Source: Lachnospiraceae bacterium
GTDB taxonomy: Bacteria; Bacillota; Clostridia; Lachnospirales; Lachnospiraceae
Assembly (NCBI GenBank): GCA_018384375.1
Contig: JAHAYJ010000045.1
Coordinates: 1 to 34,301 of the forward strand
DNA length: 34,301 nt
Direction of reading: 5' to 3'
The notes under the pieces were generated by a model that was not told the DNA's origin, ran no database searches, and saw only the letters and a program-made list of their open reading frames with translations. Below, in pieces: positions 6,991-14,993 of this stretch. Numbering within the stretch: position 1 is the stretch's first letter; each line of letters starts with the position of its first letter. A program made the position numbers and the translations under genes.

Positions 6991-8487
6991 TTAAAAATTA
7001 AAGTAAATAAAAGTGCTGACCTGTGAAAAGGAGATCACTGACCAGACAAATAAAACCGTGATAAAGATACAAAGCTTTGAATCCAGTGGATGCTCTGATA
7101 CAATCTGGACGGCATTTCTCCGGGTAAGAATAAATGCGCTGACTAAAAGCAGCAGGAAAAACAGCACAAGATAAGCATAGGGAAGGATATCAGGGGCAAA
7201 CAGATTAATCGCCTGCTTGAACAGGTAAAATTCCGGGATATCCAGTTTTGCTGCAACCTTTAGTAAATATCCGGTCTCCTTAAAGGAAAACAAATTTTTA
7301 AACATTTGAAATGCATTTGTCATGCTGTCGCTTCTGAAGAAAAACAGGGATAGATTGAAGAAAGAAAAGGTAAATACCCAACCAAGCCATCTTGGAATCT
7401 GAAAGCGAGCAGGAACCTTTTCATCACTTCCCCTCACACCTACAATTCCAAGATTATCCCATATTACCAGAAGCCCCTGCATGGTACCCCAGGCAACGTA
7501 GGTCCAGTTTGCTCCGTGCCATAATCCGCTTAAAAAGAAGACAATAAAGGTATTAAAGATGGTTCGAAGCTTTCCCCTTCTGCTGCCGCCTAAGGGAATA
7601 TAGACATATTGGATAAAGAAACGGGATAAGGTCATATGCCATCTCTGCCACAGCTCTTTTACGGAACAAGCCTTGTAGGGTGAATTGAAGTTGACAGGGA
7701 GTTCTATGTTGAACATTTTTCCCAGTCCCATCGCCATATCGCTGTAGCCGCTGAAATCAAAATAAATTTCAAAGGTATAAGCGAGAATGACAAAAAGTGT
7801 GGAAGGAGAATCCAAAAAAGCAGTCTGTTCAAAACCGAAATTGGCGGGAAGTGCCAGTACATCAGCGAGGAGTACCTTTTTTCCGAGCCCGATTGTGAAG
7901 AGAACAATTCCCTTAGCGAAGTTATCTGCGTTAAACTTGCGGTTGGAAAGATCTTCAAATTGAGGCATCATTTCTTTGTACAGGACGATCGGTCCTGCAA
8001 TCAGCTGCGGAAAAAAAGTGACAAAAGTAAGGTAATTTGCAAAGGAGTAATGCGGTGCTTTTCTGTTACATCTGTCAATAATAAAGGAAAGCTGCTGAAA
8101 GGTAAAGAAGCTGATGCCTAAAGGCAGCAGGATATACTTCAGGTTAAAATCTGTGTGAAACAAGAAATTAATGTTTTCCAGAAAGAAATCATAGTACTTA
8201 AAATAAAACAGGATACCGAGATTAATGGAAATTCCTGTTATTAGACCAATTCGGTCCATCAATTTTGTATGGGAAAATTTCATCAGATAGCTGAGCATAT
8301 AATTGCACAGAATACTGATGATGATCACCGTAAGATAGGAAACATTAAAATACCCATAAAACCACAAAGACATTCCTGCCAGAAAAAATTTGGCAGGTTC
8401 ATAGGCTTTTATATGATTTAGAGTGTACCATCCAATCAGAGTGATGGGAAGGAACAAAAAAATAAATATATAAGAATTAAAAAGCAT
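6991..8487 (-). CDS. MBOAT-family membrane O-acyltransferase (AlgI/PatA-like)
   Basis: A 498-residue protein with about ten membrane spans. Family landmarks are clear: LLPLGISFFTFQQLSFIID near residue 120, GYSDMAMGLGKMFNIELP, the amphipathic WQRWHMTLSRFF segment, and the catalytic His324 in FLSGLWHGANWTYVAWG. Members such as AlgI, PatA and DltB carry acyl groups from the cytoplasm to a surface polysaccharide, peptidoglycan or teichoic acid. No dltA or dltC is nearby, so acetylation of a cell-envelope glycan is more likely than D-alanylation. It heads the operon MBOAT, SGNH-like protein, exonuclease III. Confidence 0.93.
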   Translation of the reverse strand: MLFNSYIFIFLFLPITLIGWYTLNHIKAYEPAKFFLAGMSLWFYGYFNVSYLTVIIISILCNYMLSYLMKFSHTKLMDRIGLITGISINLGILFYFKYYDFFLENINFLFHTDFNLKYILLPLGISFFTFQQLSFIIDRCNRKAPHYSFANYLTFVTFFPQLIAGPIVLYKEMMPQFEDLSNRKFNADNFAKGIVLFTIGLGKKVLLADVLALPANFGFEQTAFLDSPSTLFVILAYTFEIYFDFSGYSDMAMGLGKMFNIELPVNFNSPYKACSVKELWQRWHMTLSRFFIQYVYIPLGGSRRGKLRTIFNTFIVFFLSGLWHGANWTYVAWGTMQGLLVIWDNLGIVGVRGSDEKVPARFQIPRWLGWVFTFSFFNLSLFFFRSDSMTNAFQMFKNLFSFKETGYLLKVAAKLDIPEFYLFKQAINLFAPDILPYAYLVLFFLLLLVSAFILTRRNAVQIVSEHPLDSKLCIFITVLFVWSVISFSQVSTFIYFNF

Positions 8488-8633
8488 AATAAATCTCCGA
8501 TGTCTATAATCCTAAACGTTCATTACGGACATTTTAACATGCCGGCACATATTTTGTCTAATGCATGGAAACACTTAGTATGAAATACTTGGAAAGTTTA
8601 AAGTACAGGATTTTTAGGAGGCAGGAGGAAATT

Positions 8634-9257
8634 ATGAAAAAAGAAATTCTTTTGGGGATAGCTCTTTTCACCACTTTGCTGATGACAGGCTGTATAAAGA
8701 GCGATACACAGGAAAGGTCTGTGGAGGATCAGGCGTATGTGAATGAGGGAAACGGGGAAGAGGATGCTGTAAACACACTGCAGACAGGGGCAAAGTACAA
8801 GGTAACGGGAACAATGGATGTACTTCGAAGTACCGTTATCCAACTATTAGGAGAAAATTATTGGCCGGATACGCTGCTTTCTGCAGAGGAGCTTGCAGAG
8901 CGGGTTGGCATTTCTGAAAATATGTATGAAAGTTTTCTGGCAGAATACCAGCATACAGAAGCCGGAATTGATACAATGATTCTAATAGAGGCTAAGGAAA
9001 ATGAAGTTGAAACAGTGGAGAAATGTTTGAATGATTATCGGGAAGTCCTCTTAAATATTTATGAACAGCAGCCACAGAATGAGGCGAAGGTATTTGCATC
9101 CAGAATAGAAGTGATTGATCATTATGTCTGCTATGTACAGCTTGGAGCTGATATTTCTTTTCTTGAGGAGAAGGGAAGAGAAGAGATGGTTGCATATTGC
9201 CAACAGGAAAATGAGAGAGCACTGGATGTATTGGAAAAAAGGATTCTTGGTGCGTAA
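8634..9257 (+). CDS. DUF4358 lipoprotein
   Basis: A 207-residue secreted lipoprotein. The start ATG 8634 follows GGAGGAAATT; the longer in-frame start at 8565 would put the signal peptide in the interior. The signal is MKKEILLGIALFTTLLMTGC, a canonical lipobox with Cys20. After a polar acidic linker, the folded part (about residues 70-205) matches my memory of DUF4358: alternating strands and helices with EAKENEVETVEKCLNDYRE and a Tyr-rich strand IDHYVCYVQLG. Function is unknown. It is transcribed away from the MBOAT operon and stands alone. Confidence 0.8.
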   Translation: MKKEILLGIALFTTLLMTGCIKSDTQERSVEDQAYVNEGNGEEDAVNTLQTGAKYKVTGTMDVLRSTVIQLLGENYWPDTLLSAEELAERVGISENMYESFLAEYQHTEAGIDTMILIEAKENEVETVEKCLNDYREVLLNIYEQQPQNEAKVFASRIEVIDHYVCYVQLGADISFLEEKGREEMVAYCQQENERALDVLEKRILGA

Positions 9258-9270
9258 ACGGAAATAAAAT

Positions 9271-9314
9271 GGCAGTTTCCTTAATGATATCAGGAAGCTG
9301 CCTCTTCTTTAATT
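9271..9314. terminator. bidirectional terminator between the lipoprotein gene and murG
   Basis: GGCAGTTTCCT (9271-9281) pairs with AGGAAGCTGCC (9292-9302), an 11-bp stem with one G-U pair. T-rich sequence follows on the plus strand (TCTTCTTTAATT) and ATTTTATTT follows on the minus strand. The right arm is also the last codons of murG (Ala-Ala-Ser-stop). Confidence 0.8.
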
Positions 9315-10375
9315 AATCGCATAATCGTTTTGATTGCGCCAAGCTGATTACTTCTGCTCATGGCGTCAATATAGGTCTGCCTTGTGAAATAAAGTTCAAG
9401 AACTCTTTCCGTAAGAAGATCAGCAGTCAGAAGATCATCGTCAATTACCATGGAAAAGCCTTGAGACTCAAAAGACTTTGCATTTAAGATCTGGTCGCCG
9501 CGGCTACTGCTTGCAGAAAGAGGAATGAGCAGATTGGGTTTTCTCAGTGCCAGGATCTCACAGATGGAATTGGCGCCTGCACGGGAAATCACGATATCTG
9601 CCATAGCAAAAAGATCCTTCAACTCTGATTTTACATATTCAAACTGAACATAACCGTCCATGTTTTGAAGCGCATTGTCAATTTTGTCTTTACCGCAGAT
9701 GTGCACAATCTGAAAATCTTTTAAAAGCTTGGGAAGTGCTTCTCTCACAGCCTTGTTGACAGAAGCGGCACCCAGGCTTCCGCCGATCACTAAAATAACC
9801 GGTTTGTTTGCAGAAAAGCCACACAAATTAAAAGCCGCGATCTTGTCGCCCTTTGTAAGCTCTTCACGAATAGGAGAACCGGTCAGAACAGCCTTATCCC
9901 TGGGAAGCATATTGTAGGTTTCCGGGAAATTACAGCAGACTCTTTTGGCTACCGGAATGCATAATTTATTCGCAAGACCGGGAGTCATATCCGATTCATG
10001 AATAATGCAGGGGATTTTTAAAGATGCCGCTGCCCGAACTACAGGAACGCTCACGAAGCCGCCTTTTGAGAATACGACATCAGGTTGGATCTGCTTCAGA
10101 TACTTTCTTGCTTCGGCAAGCCCCTTTATTACGCGGAAAGGATCGGTAAGATTTTTAATATCAAGGTAACGTCTGAATTTACCGGTGGCAATTCCATAAT
10201 AAGGAATGTCAAAATCTGCAATCAGCTTTTTTTCAATACCATCATAGGAGCCAATGTAGGATATTTCAAAACCGGCCTCCTGAAGATGGGGAATTAAAGC
10301 AATATTGGGAGTAACATGACCGGCAGTCCCTCCTCCGGTCAATACAATTTTTTTATTTGAATTCAAGTCGCTCAT
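9290..10375 (-). CDS. murG: MurG, lipid II-forming N-acetylglucosaminyltransferase
   Basis: A 361-residue GT-B glycosyltransferase that adds GlcNAc from UDP-GlcNAc to lipid I at the inner face of the membrane, giving lipid II for peptidoglycan. The first glycine loop is GGGTAGHVTPNIAL near residue 14; the second is GGSLGAASVN near 197; the UDP-GlcNAc site is SRAGANSICEILALRKP near 262. Length is normal. GGAGGCTCC precedes ATG 10375 at good spacing. It is not in a dcw cluster with mur or fts genes; instead it lies 21 bases after the TSCPD gene, probably in one transcript. Its isolated position could mean a second copy exists elsewhere. Confidence 0.95.
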   Translation of the reverse strand: MSDLNSNKKIVLTGGGTAGHVTPNIALIPHLQEAGFEISYIGSYDGIEKKLIADFDIPYYGIATGKFRRYLDIKNLTDPFRVIKGLAEARKYLKQIQPDVVFSKGGFVSVPVVRAAASLKIPCIIHESDMTPGLANKLCIPVAKRVCCNFPETYNMLPRDKAVLTGSPIREELTKGDKIAAFNLCGFSANKPVILVIGGSLGAASVNKAVREALPKLLKDFQIVHICGKDKIDNALQNMDGYVQFEYVKSELKDLFAMADIVISRAGANSICEILALRKPNLLIPLSASSSRGDQILNAKSFESQGFSMVIDDDLLTADLLTERVLELYFTRQTYIDAMSRSNQLGAIKTIMRLIKEEAAS

Positions 10376-10396
10376 ATATGGAGCCTCCGTAAATTA

Positions 10397-10645
10397 TTAG
10401 CATCCTTCCTGCTTTATTCTTTCAAGAGCCTGAGCCAGTTGATCAGGGCAGGAAGTGGTCTTGAATCCACAACGGATGCCTTTCAGCTTTGAAATGGCTT
10501 CGTCAACATTCATGCCGGTGACGAGACTGGCAATGCCTTTTAAGTTCCCGTTGCAGCCTCCAAAAAATTCTACAAATTTAATCTTGCCGTTTTCTACCTC
10601 AATGTCAATAGAGGTGGAACAGGTTCCCTTTGTCTGATATTTCAT
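10397..10645 (-). CDS. TSCPD-domain protein (TIGR03905-like)
   Basis: An 82-residue protein starting at ATG 10645 behind AAAGGGATGG; upstream in-frame ATGs have no proper ribosome site. It has the family motif TSCPDQLAQAL near the C-terminus and conserved cysteines at CSTS, GGCNGN, RCGF and SCPD, suggesting metal binding. The TSCPD domain also closes some class II ribonucleotide reductases, but stand-alone members have no assigned role. An extended -10 promoter (10703-10708) sits about 58 bases upstream. Probably co-transcribed with murG. Confidence 0.88.
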   Translation of the reverse strand: MKYQTKGTCSTSIDIEVENGKIKFVEFFGGCNGNLKGIASLVTGMNVDEAISKLKGIRCGFKTTSCPDQLAQALERIKQEGC

Positions 10646-10702
10646 AATAAGATCCATCCCTTTCTCATTAAAAGAAAATTTACCTGTTTTCTTTAATGGA
10701 TA

Positions 10703-10711
10703 AGTATAGCA
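10703..10711 (-). promoter_or_regulatory. extended -10 promoter candidate for the TSCPD-murG unit
   Basis: On the minus strand the sequence reads TGCTATACT: TG, one base, then TATACT (10708-10703). The -35 region is poor, as is common for extended -10 promoters. Confidence 0.5.
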
Positions 10712-10784
10712 GAAAAGGGACGATTTTTCCAGTAGAAACCATTTTTTTGAAGAAAAATGACGATGCTTTACTGCTGTCATATTA

Positions 10785-10819
10785 TTGAGTGAAAAAAAAC
10801 CATCTACTATAATATAGTA
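10785..10819 (+). promoter_or_regulatory. sigma-A promoter with overlapping inverted repeat
   Basis: TTGAGT (10785-10790), a 17-base spacer and a perfect TATAAT (10808-10813) lie 30 bases before the gene at 10843. The -10 box is inside the inverted repeat TACTATAATATAGTA (10805-10819), which could be an operator or coincidental to the AT-rich box. Confidence 0.75.
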
Positions 10820-10842
10820 AAGAAAGGTAAAGGAGAGAACAT

Positions 10843-11547
10843 ATGCTTACGATATTATTAAAACATAAGATTCTTACCGGGCTTATTCTGTTGTTTTTGC
10901 TATTAAGTATTCTATGCCAGATTATTTCGGGACTGATATATCATAGTATGATAAAAGCCAGTGATAATATGTCCGGAACAGATAATAAATTATTGCAGCA
11001 ATGCACACAGAAATATGCAGGTTTTTTTAAGCTTAACGGAAAAATGGTAAATACAGCTGTTTTTGTGGACAAGTTTCTGCAAAGAGTCTGCATCGCAGGG
11101 ATTCGAATTACAAAAATCAGCCACATTTCAGGACAGCTTATGATGCTTTCCATTCTGATGATCGGAATTGCAATCTGTCTGTTGCTTGCATCCGGTGGTA
11201 CCTTATTTCAGATTATACCCTATTATCTTATCAGTATACTTGGATTATATTTGTATTTCTCTGTTTCGGGAATTGTGGATATACAGGAGAAGAAGAGGCT
11301 TCTTCAGACAAACCTGGTTGATTATTTAGAGAATCATTTTGCACCCAGGCTGGAGATTGAAAAAGAAAATGCGCTGGAGGAAGGTGTCAAAAAACGGGAG
11401 GTTTATGCCAGGGAATTATTAACAGAGCCAAAGGAAGAAACAGTAAGGAGCATGACATCCTTTTCTGCATCCTCATTTGGCTCGGCAGATTTAGTTACAG
11501 AAAAAGAAATGGAGCTTGAAAATCTGTTGGAGGAATTTCTGGCATAG
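10843..11547 (+). CDS. unknown membrane protein with acidic cytoplasmic tail
   Basis: A 234-residue protein behind AAGGAGAG and a strong promoter. There is one N-terminal span (residues about 9-31), a polar region, a pair of spans (about 98-118 and 122-147), then a C-terminal half rich in Glu and Lys that may form a helix or coiled coil (LENHFAPRLEIEKENALEEG), a Ser-rich stretch SFSASSFGSA, and an acidic helix ending EMELENLLEEFLA. The acidic terminal helix looks like a docking peptide. I do not recognise the family; it is real by promoter, ribosome site and coding bias. It converges with the heparinase-family gene, 12 bases away. Confidence 0.75.
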   Translation: MLTILLKHKILTGLILLFLLLSILCQIISGLIYHSMIKASDNMSGTDNKLLQQCTQKYAGFFKLNGKMVNTAVFVDKFLQRVCIAGIRITKISHISGQLMMLSILMIGIAICLLLASGGTLFQIIPYYLISILGLYLYFSVSGIVDIQEKKRLLQTNLVDYLENHFAPRLEIEKENALEEGVKKREVYARELLTEPKEETVRSMTSFSASSFGSADLVTEKEMELENLLEEFLA

Positions 11548-11559
11548 GCAGGAACCAGG

Positions 11560-13386
11560 TCAAGTTATTTCCATATAAAAGCTTTTTTTCGTCAATGTAA
11601 GACGAATACGGTAAAGATCATGATCCCATGCTTTCTGCAATCTGGGGTCAGTTATGGGAAGAATATCAATACAGGTAAGTACTGCGCCTTGAAAGGATAC
11701 GGTACCCAGGGTGCCTAATATGATTTCTGAATCATTGATTTCCGGCTTTTCATAGGTAATGAAATTCAGAATGACATGCTTATTTTCTGTCTGATCCTCA
11801 AGAATGACGCAGTTTTTTTGTTTATTGAGTGTAATTCTGCGAAAATATGGGGCAGACAAACCGGGATAGGCTTTGCTGATATTCATGGAAATAGAAGGAG
11901 TATCTCCATCGGGAAGGGCATAAACCTGGTCTGCCCGGTAGTCTGATCCATCTTTCTGGTCCAGACCATTTATTGTAGGAAGATTATGATAGCATGACTG
12001 CATGGTCCAGATCTCATATCGGTTGGATGAGAATGTTTTTGCGGTGTAGGTTTCCACACCGATATCGATAAACAGGGGTTGCCCATTTTTATAGAGCGTA
12101 AAGCTTCCCGTATCATTATGATTGTGACTGTCGGCATTACAACCGGTCTTAACGGCAAGGCACAGAGAGCTTGTCCTTGCAAGAAATAAACCTACACTCG
12201 GATAATACAGATCAGGATAAGACACCGGCAGATCAGTGTCATAGTTCATGATTTCTTCGTAGTGAAAAAGCGTCTGGAGACGGTAAAAAAGATTGATTCG
12301 GTTGGATTCATCAGAATACAGTTCACCGCCGGAGGCTTTAAAATCCTTTGCTGCAAATAACATAAGGTCAGGCTGGCCGGTTTTCTGACCGAAAAGAAAT
12401 TCCCTGACACCGGCACGTCCGGCAATGGGAGAACAGTCAGCAAAGTTAAAGTAATATTTGTCATTGACATGTACATTTAGGATATAGGAAGCAATATTTC
12501 GGATCTTCTGTCGGTGAAATAATTCTTCAAAGCAACCACCAGACACTTCATTGAGGATATTCATTGTGTTAAAGAGGCATAATCCGGCATGGCGATAATA
12601 CTGCGCGCCTTCATTACAGCAGCCGTCATCACCGTAATCTTTTAGGAAATAATCACAGCTGTCTGCTGACTTTTGAAAAACAGCTTTTCTTGTATTTTCA
12701 TCAAAGGAGCCCAAAAAGGAAGTAAGGAGAACGTTTTGTGTACACCATACCGTCCAGTTGCACATGGGTTCCCCCTCCTTGCCCATCCACCAAAAATGTT
12801 TAAGGAGATATGGGGCAATGATACGGGAATTCAGTTCGCTTAAGATTCGTTTGCTGATAAAAGGACTGATGGCATCAAGAGATTCTCTGAGCAAATAATA
12901 AATACAGGCAAGTAAAGCGCCGGTTTCGCAGGCAAATAGATCCAGTACAGGTCTGTCAGTATCGGGCAGGATAAGCTGAGGGGTATCCCGTATGTAGGAA
13001 TTGTGGGCAGGAAGCTGCCACGCACTTTCCTCACAGAGAGAAAAGATTCCATTGATGATATCGTCAAGAAACCGCCCTTTATTTTCTATGCATTCTGCCA
13101 ATACCAGTGAGTTTAAGGCATGGCGTTTTGCAAAATAGAGAGCTTCATAATCCGAACGGTTGCCGGTTCTTTGAAAAGCCATAAAATCGGTGGCGCGAAG
13201 AGACGGATAGGAATAATTTAAAAAAGTTTCACCCTCTTTTATAATTTTTGCTTTTAAATCCGATGCCAGCATTTCATAGGCTGTTCTGTTGCCGGCGGCA
13301 GGAAATGGTTCAAATTTCTGAAAAGAACCGGTAAATTTTTTGGCGGTTAAGGAAAACAACATTTCCATACGAGCTATCCTTTCCAT
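11560..13386 (-). CDS. heparinase II/III-family polysaccharide lyase, cytoplasmic
   Basis: A 608-residue protein with an alpha/alpha-toroid N-terminal half and a heparinase II/III-like beta-sandwich C-terminal half. The hallmark is ADSHNHNDTGSFTLYKNG (about residue 413), followed by LFIDIGVETYT. Upstream motifs such as GCCNEGAQYYRHAGL fit the toroid active site with Tyr and His. Members eliminate across uronic-acid linkages or cleave related acidic oligosaccharides. There is no signal peptide, so it should act on imported oligosaccharides. Its ATG overlaps the response regulator stop by one base (TAATG); an internal ATG at 13368 has a better AAAGGA spacing. It is the third gene of the two-component operon. 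Confidence 0.88.
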   Translation of the reverse strand: MERIARMEMLFSLTAKKFTGSFQKFEPFPAAGNRTAYEMLASDLKAKIIKEGETFLNYSYPSLRATDFMAFQRTGNRSDYEALYFAKRHALNSLVLAECIENKGRFLDDIINGIFSLCEESAWQLPAHNSYIRDTPQLILPDTDRPVLDLFACETGALLACIYYLLRESLDAISPFISKRILSELNSRIIAPYLLKHFWWMGKEGEPMCNWTVWCTQNVLLTSFLGSFDENTRKAVFQKSADSCDYFLKDYGDDGCCNEGAQYYRHAGLCLFNTMNILNEVSGGCFEELFHRQKIRNIASYILNVHVNDKYYFNFADCSPIAGRAGVREFLFGQKTGQPDLMLFAAKDFKASGGELYSDESNRINLFYRLQTLFHYEEIMNYDTDLPVSYPDLYYPSVGLFLARTSSLCLAVKTGCNADSHNHNDTGSFTLYKNGQPLFIDIGVETYTAKTFSSNRYEIWTMQSCYHNLPTINGLDQKDGSDYRADQVYALPDGDTPSISMNISKAYPGLSAPYFRRITLNKQKNCVILEDQTENKHVILNFITYEKPEINDSEIILGTLGTVSFQGAVLTCIDILPITDPRLQKAWDHDLYRIRLTLTKKSFYMEIT

Positions 13387-14993
13387 TAAAGATATTTTGA
13401 ATTCAGATATTCAGTGGGAGAAATACCTTCTACTTTTTTAAATACCTTGCTGAAGTAGAAGGCACTTTCAAAGCCAAGCATTTCCGCAACTTCATAGATT
13501 TTGAATTTTTCTTCATTCAGAAGTTTCTTACTCTCATTGATTTTACAGATATTTATATATTCACTAAAGCCGGTTTCATTATATTTCCCAAAGAGCTGGC
13601 TTAAGTAATTTGGGCTAATGCCGAATACGGCAGCAACCTCGTTTAGGGACAAACGTTCACTGATATGGTCATTAATATATTTTTTAACACTATCTACAAT
13701 ATGATTTTTGTAATCCTTTCTGCGGTTTTCAAACAGGATACACAGCTGATTGGAGAAATAGGTTAGCCAGCTGATGATCTGTTCTACGGTAGTCTGTTTA
13801 TAAATTGACCGGTAACCCTCCACGTTTTCTCTGAAAATATCAGAAACTATCGTTTCACCGTTTTGCAGAAGGGAAATAGAAAGGTAAAGGATATTACAGG
13901 CAGCATCAAGAGCCTGTACATAGCTTCCCGGATGTGCTGAAAACAGACTGCAGATTTCCTCTATTGTTTTTTTTAGAATATCAGGGTCATATTCTTCAAA
14001 AGCTCTTGTGAGATCGGTTTTGAAAAGGCTGATATTGAAGGACTCATGCGAGAGATCTTTCTTCAGACAGTCTTCAAAAAAAGCAACAGGAGTTGAAGAA
14101 TCAGCGAATCGGCAGCTTTGTCTTGAAAATTGATAGGATTCACTGATTGACAAAGGTATTTTTACCAGATTTCCAATTCCTGCAAGAAAAGTAACATTAT
14201 AGTAGTTATGGAGAGTTGAATTTACTTTGCTCAAAATTTCTTTCAGTTTTACACCATAAGAAACCGTAATCTCCGAAGTGACTGTCTCGTAACAAAAAAT
14301 CAGGGCAAAATGCCGTATATCCAGAGAAAGTGCATAGCAGGGTATGTATTTAGCCAATAGCTCCTTGATCATTTGAAGTGATGGAGAAAATAGGGACAGC
14401 TGTTTTTCCATTGGAAGTAAGTCCGCAGAAGGAGAAAGCATTTCTCCGTAACAGCAGACATAACCGGCATAATGAAAATCCAGATTCAGGTCTTTACTCT
14501 GTAGGATAAATTGTTCTTCCGATTCAAACAGGTTGTTTAACAGTCGAATAAAAAATTTATCATAAAAAGGATGTACCTCTGTAGTAGAAAGTCTTTCTCT
14601 GCTTTCGTTTTGTGCAATCAGTTCAATAGCATGAAGGACGGAATCCCGAAGACCTTCTGCAGATAATTCGAGCTTGATCAGATAATCAGAAGCCTGGTAA
14701 TAGAGAGCTTTTTTTGCCATTTGAAAATCTTCATAGCTGGTAAGCATGATAAAAACAGGCCATTTATTTCCGTAGCGTTCCCGGCAGATTTTTGCAAGCT
14801 CCAAACCATCCATAACGGGCATTTTAATATCGGTTATAACGATATCAGGAGACTGCGTCTCAATGATTTTCAGTGCAGCTTGACCGTTCATGGCAGTACC
14901 GCATACTTCAATATTAAGCTCGGACCAGTTCAGCATGGATTTAATTCCAACTTGAACCAAAGGCTCATCATCTACAATCAACAGCTTATACAT
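13386..14993 (-). CDS. AraC-type response regulator (YesN-like)
   Basis: A 535-residue protein: receiver domain (1-120) with acidic Asp8/Asp9, phosphorylation site Asp55 in VITDIKMPVMDG, Thr85 and Lys107; a long middle region; and a C-terminal AraC/HTH_18 domain (about 430-535) with LSLNEVAAVFGISPNYLSQL and a second helix pair ending FSKVFKKVEGISPTEY. YesN-type regulators in Firmicutes activate carbohydrate ABC transporters and glycan-degrading enzymes. It overlaps the kinase gene by 8 bases and is followed with one-base overlap by the heparinase gene. Likely targets are the divergent ABC operon and its own operon. Confidence 0.95.
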   Translation of the reverse strand: MYKLLIVDDEPLVQVGIKSMLNWSELNIEVCGTAMNGQAALKIIETQSPDIVITDIKMPVMDGLELAKICRERYGNKWPVFIMLTSYEDFQMAKKALYYQASDYLIKLELSAEGLRDSVLHAIELIAQNESRERLSTTEVHPFYDKFFIRLLNNLFESEEQFILQSKDLNLDFHYAGYVCCYGEMLSPSADLLPMEKQLSLFSPSLQMIKELLAKYIPCYALSLDIRHFALIFCYETVTSEITVSYGVKLKEILSKVNSTLHNYYNVTFLAGIGNLVKIPLSISESYQFSRQSCRFADSSTPVAFFEDCLKKDLSHESFNISLFKTDLTRAFEEYDPDILKKTIEEICSLFSAHPGSYVQALDAACNILYLSISLLQNGETIVSDIFRENVEGYRSIYKQTTVEQIISWLTYFSNQLCILFENRRKDYKNHIVDSVKKYINDHISERLSLNEVAAVFGISPNYLSQLFGKYNETGFSEYINICKINESKKLLNEEKFKIYEVAEMLGFESAFYFSKVFKKVEGISPTEYLNSKYL

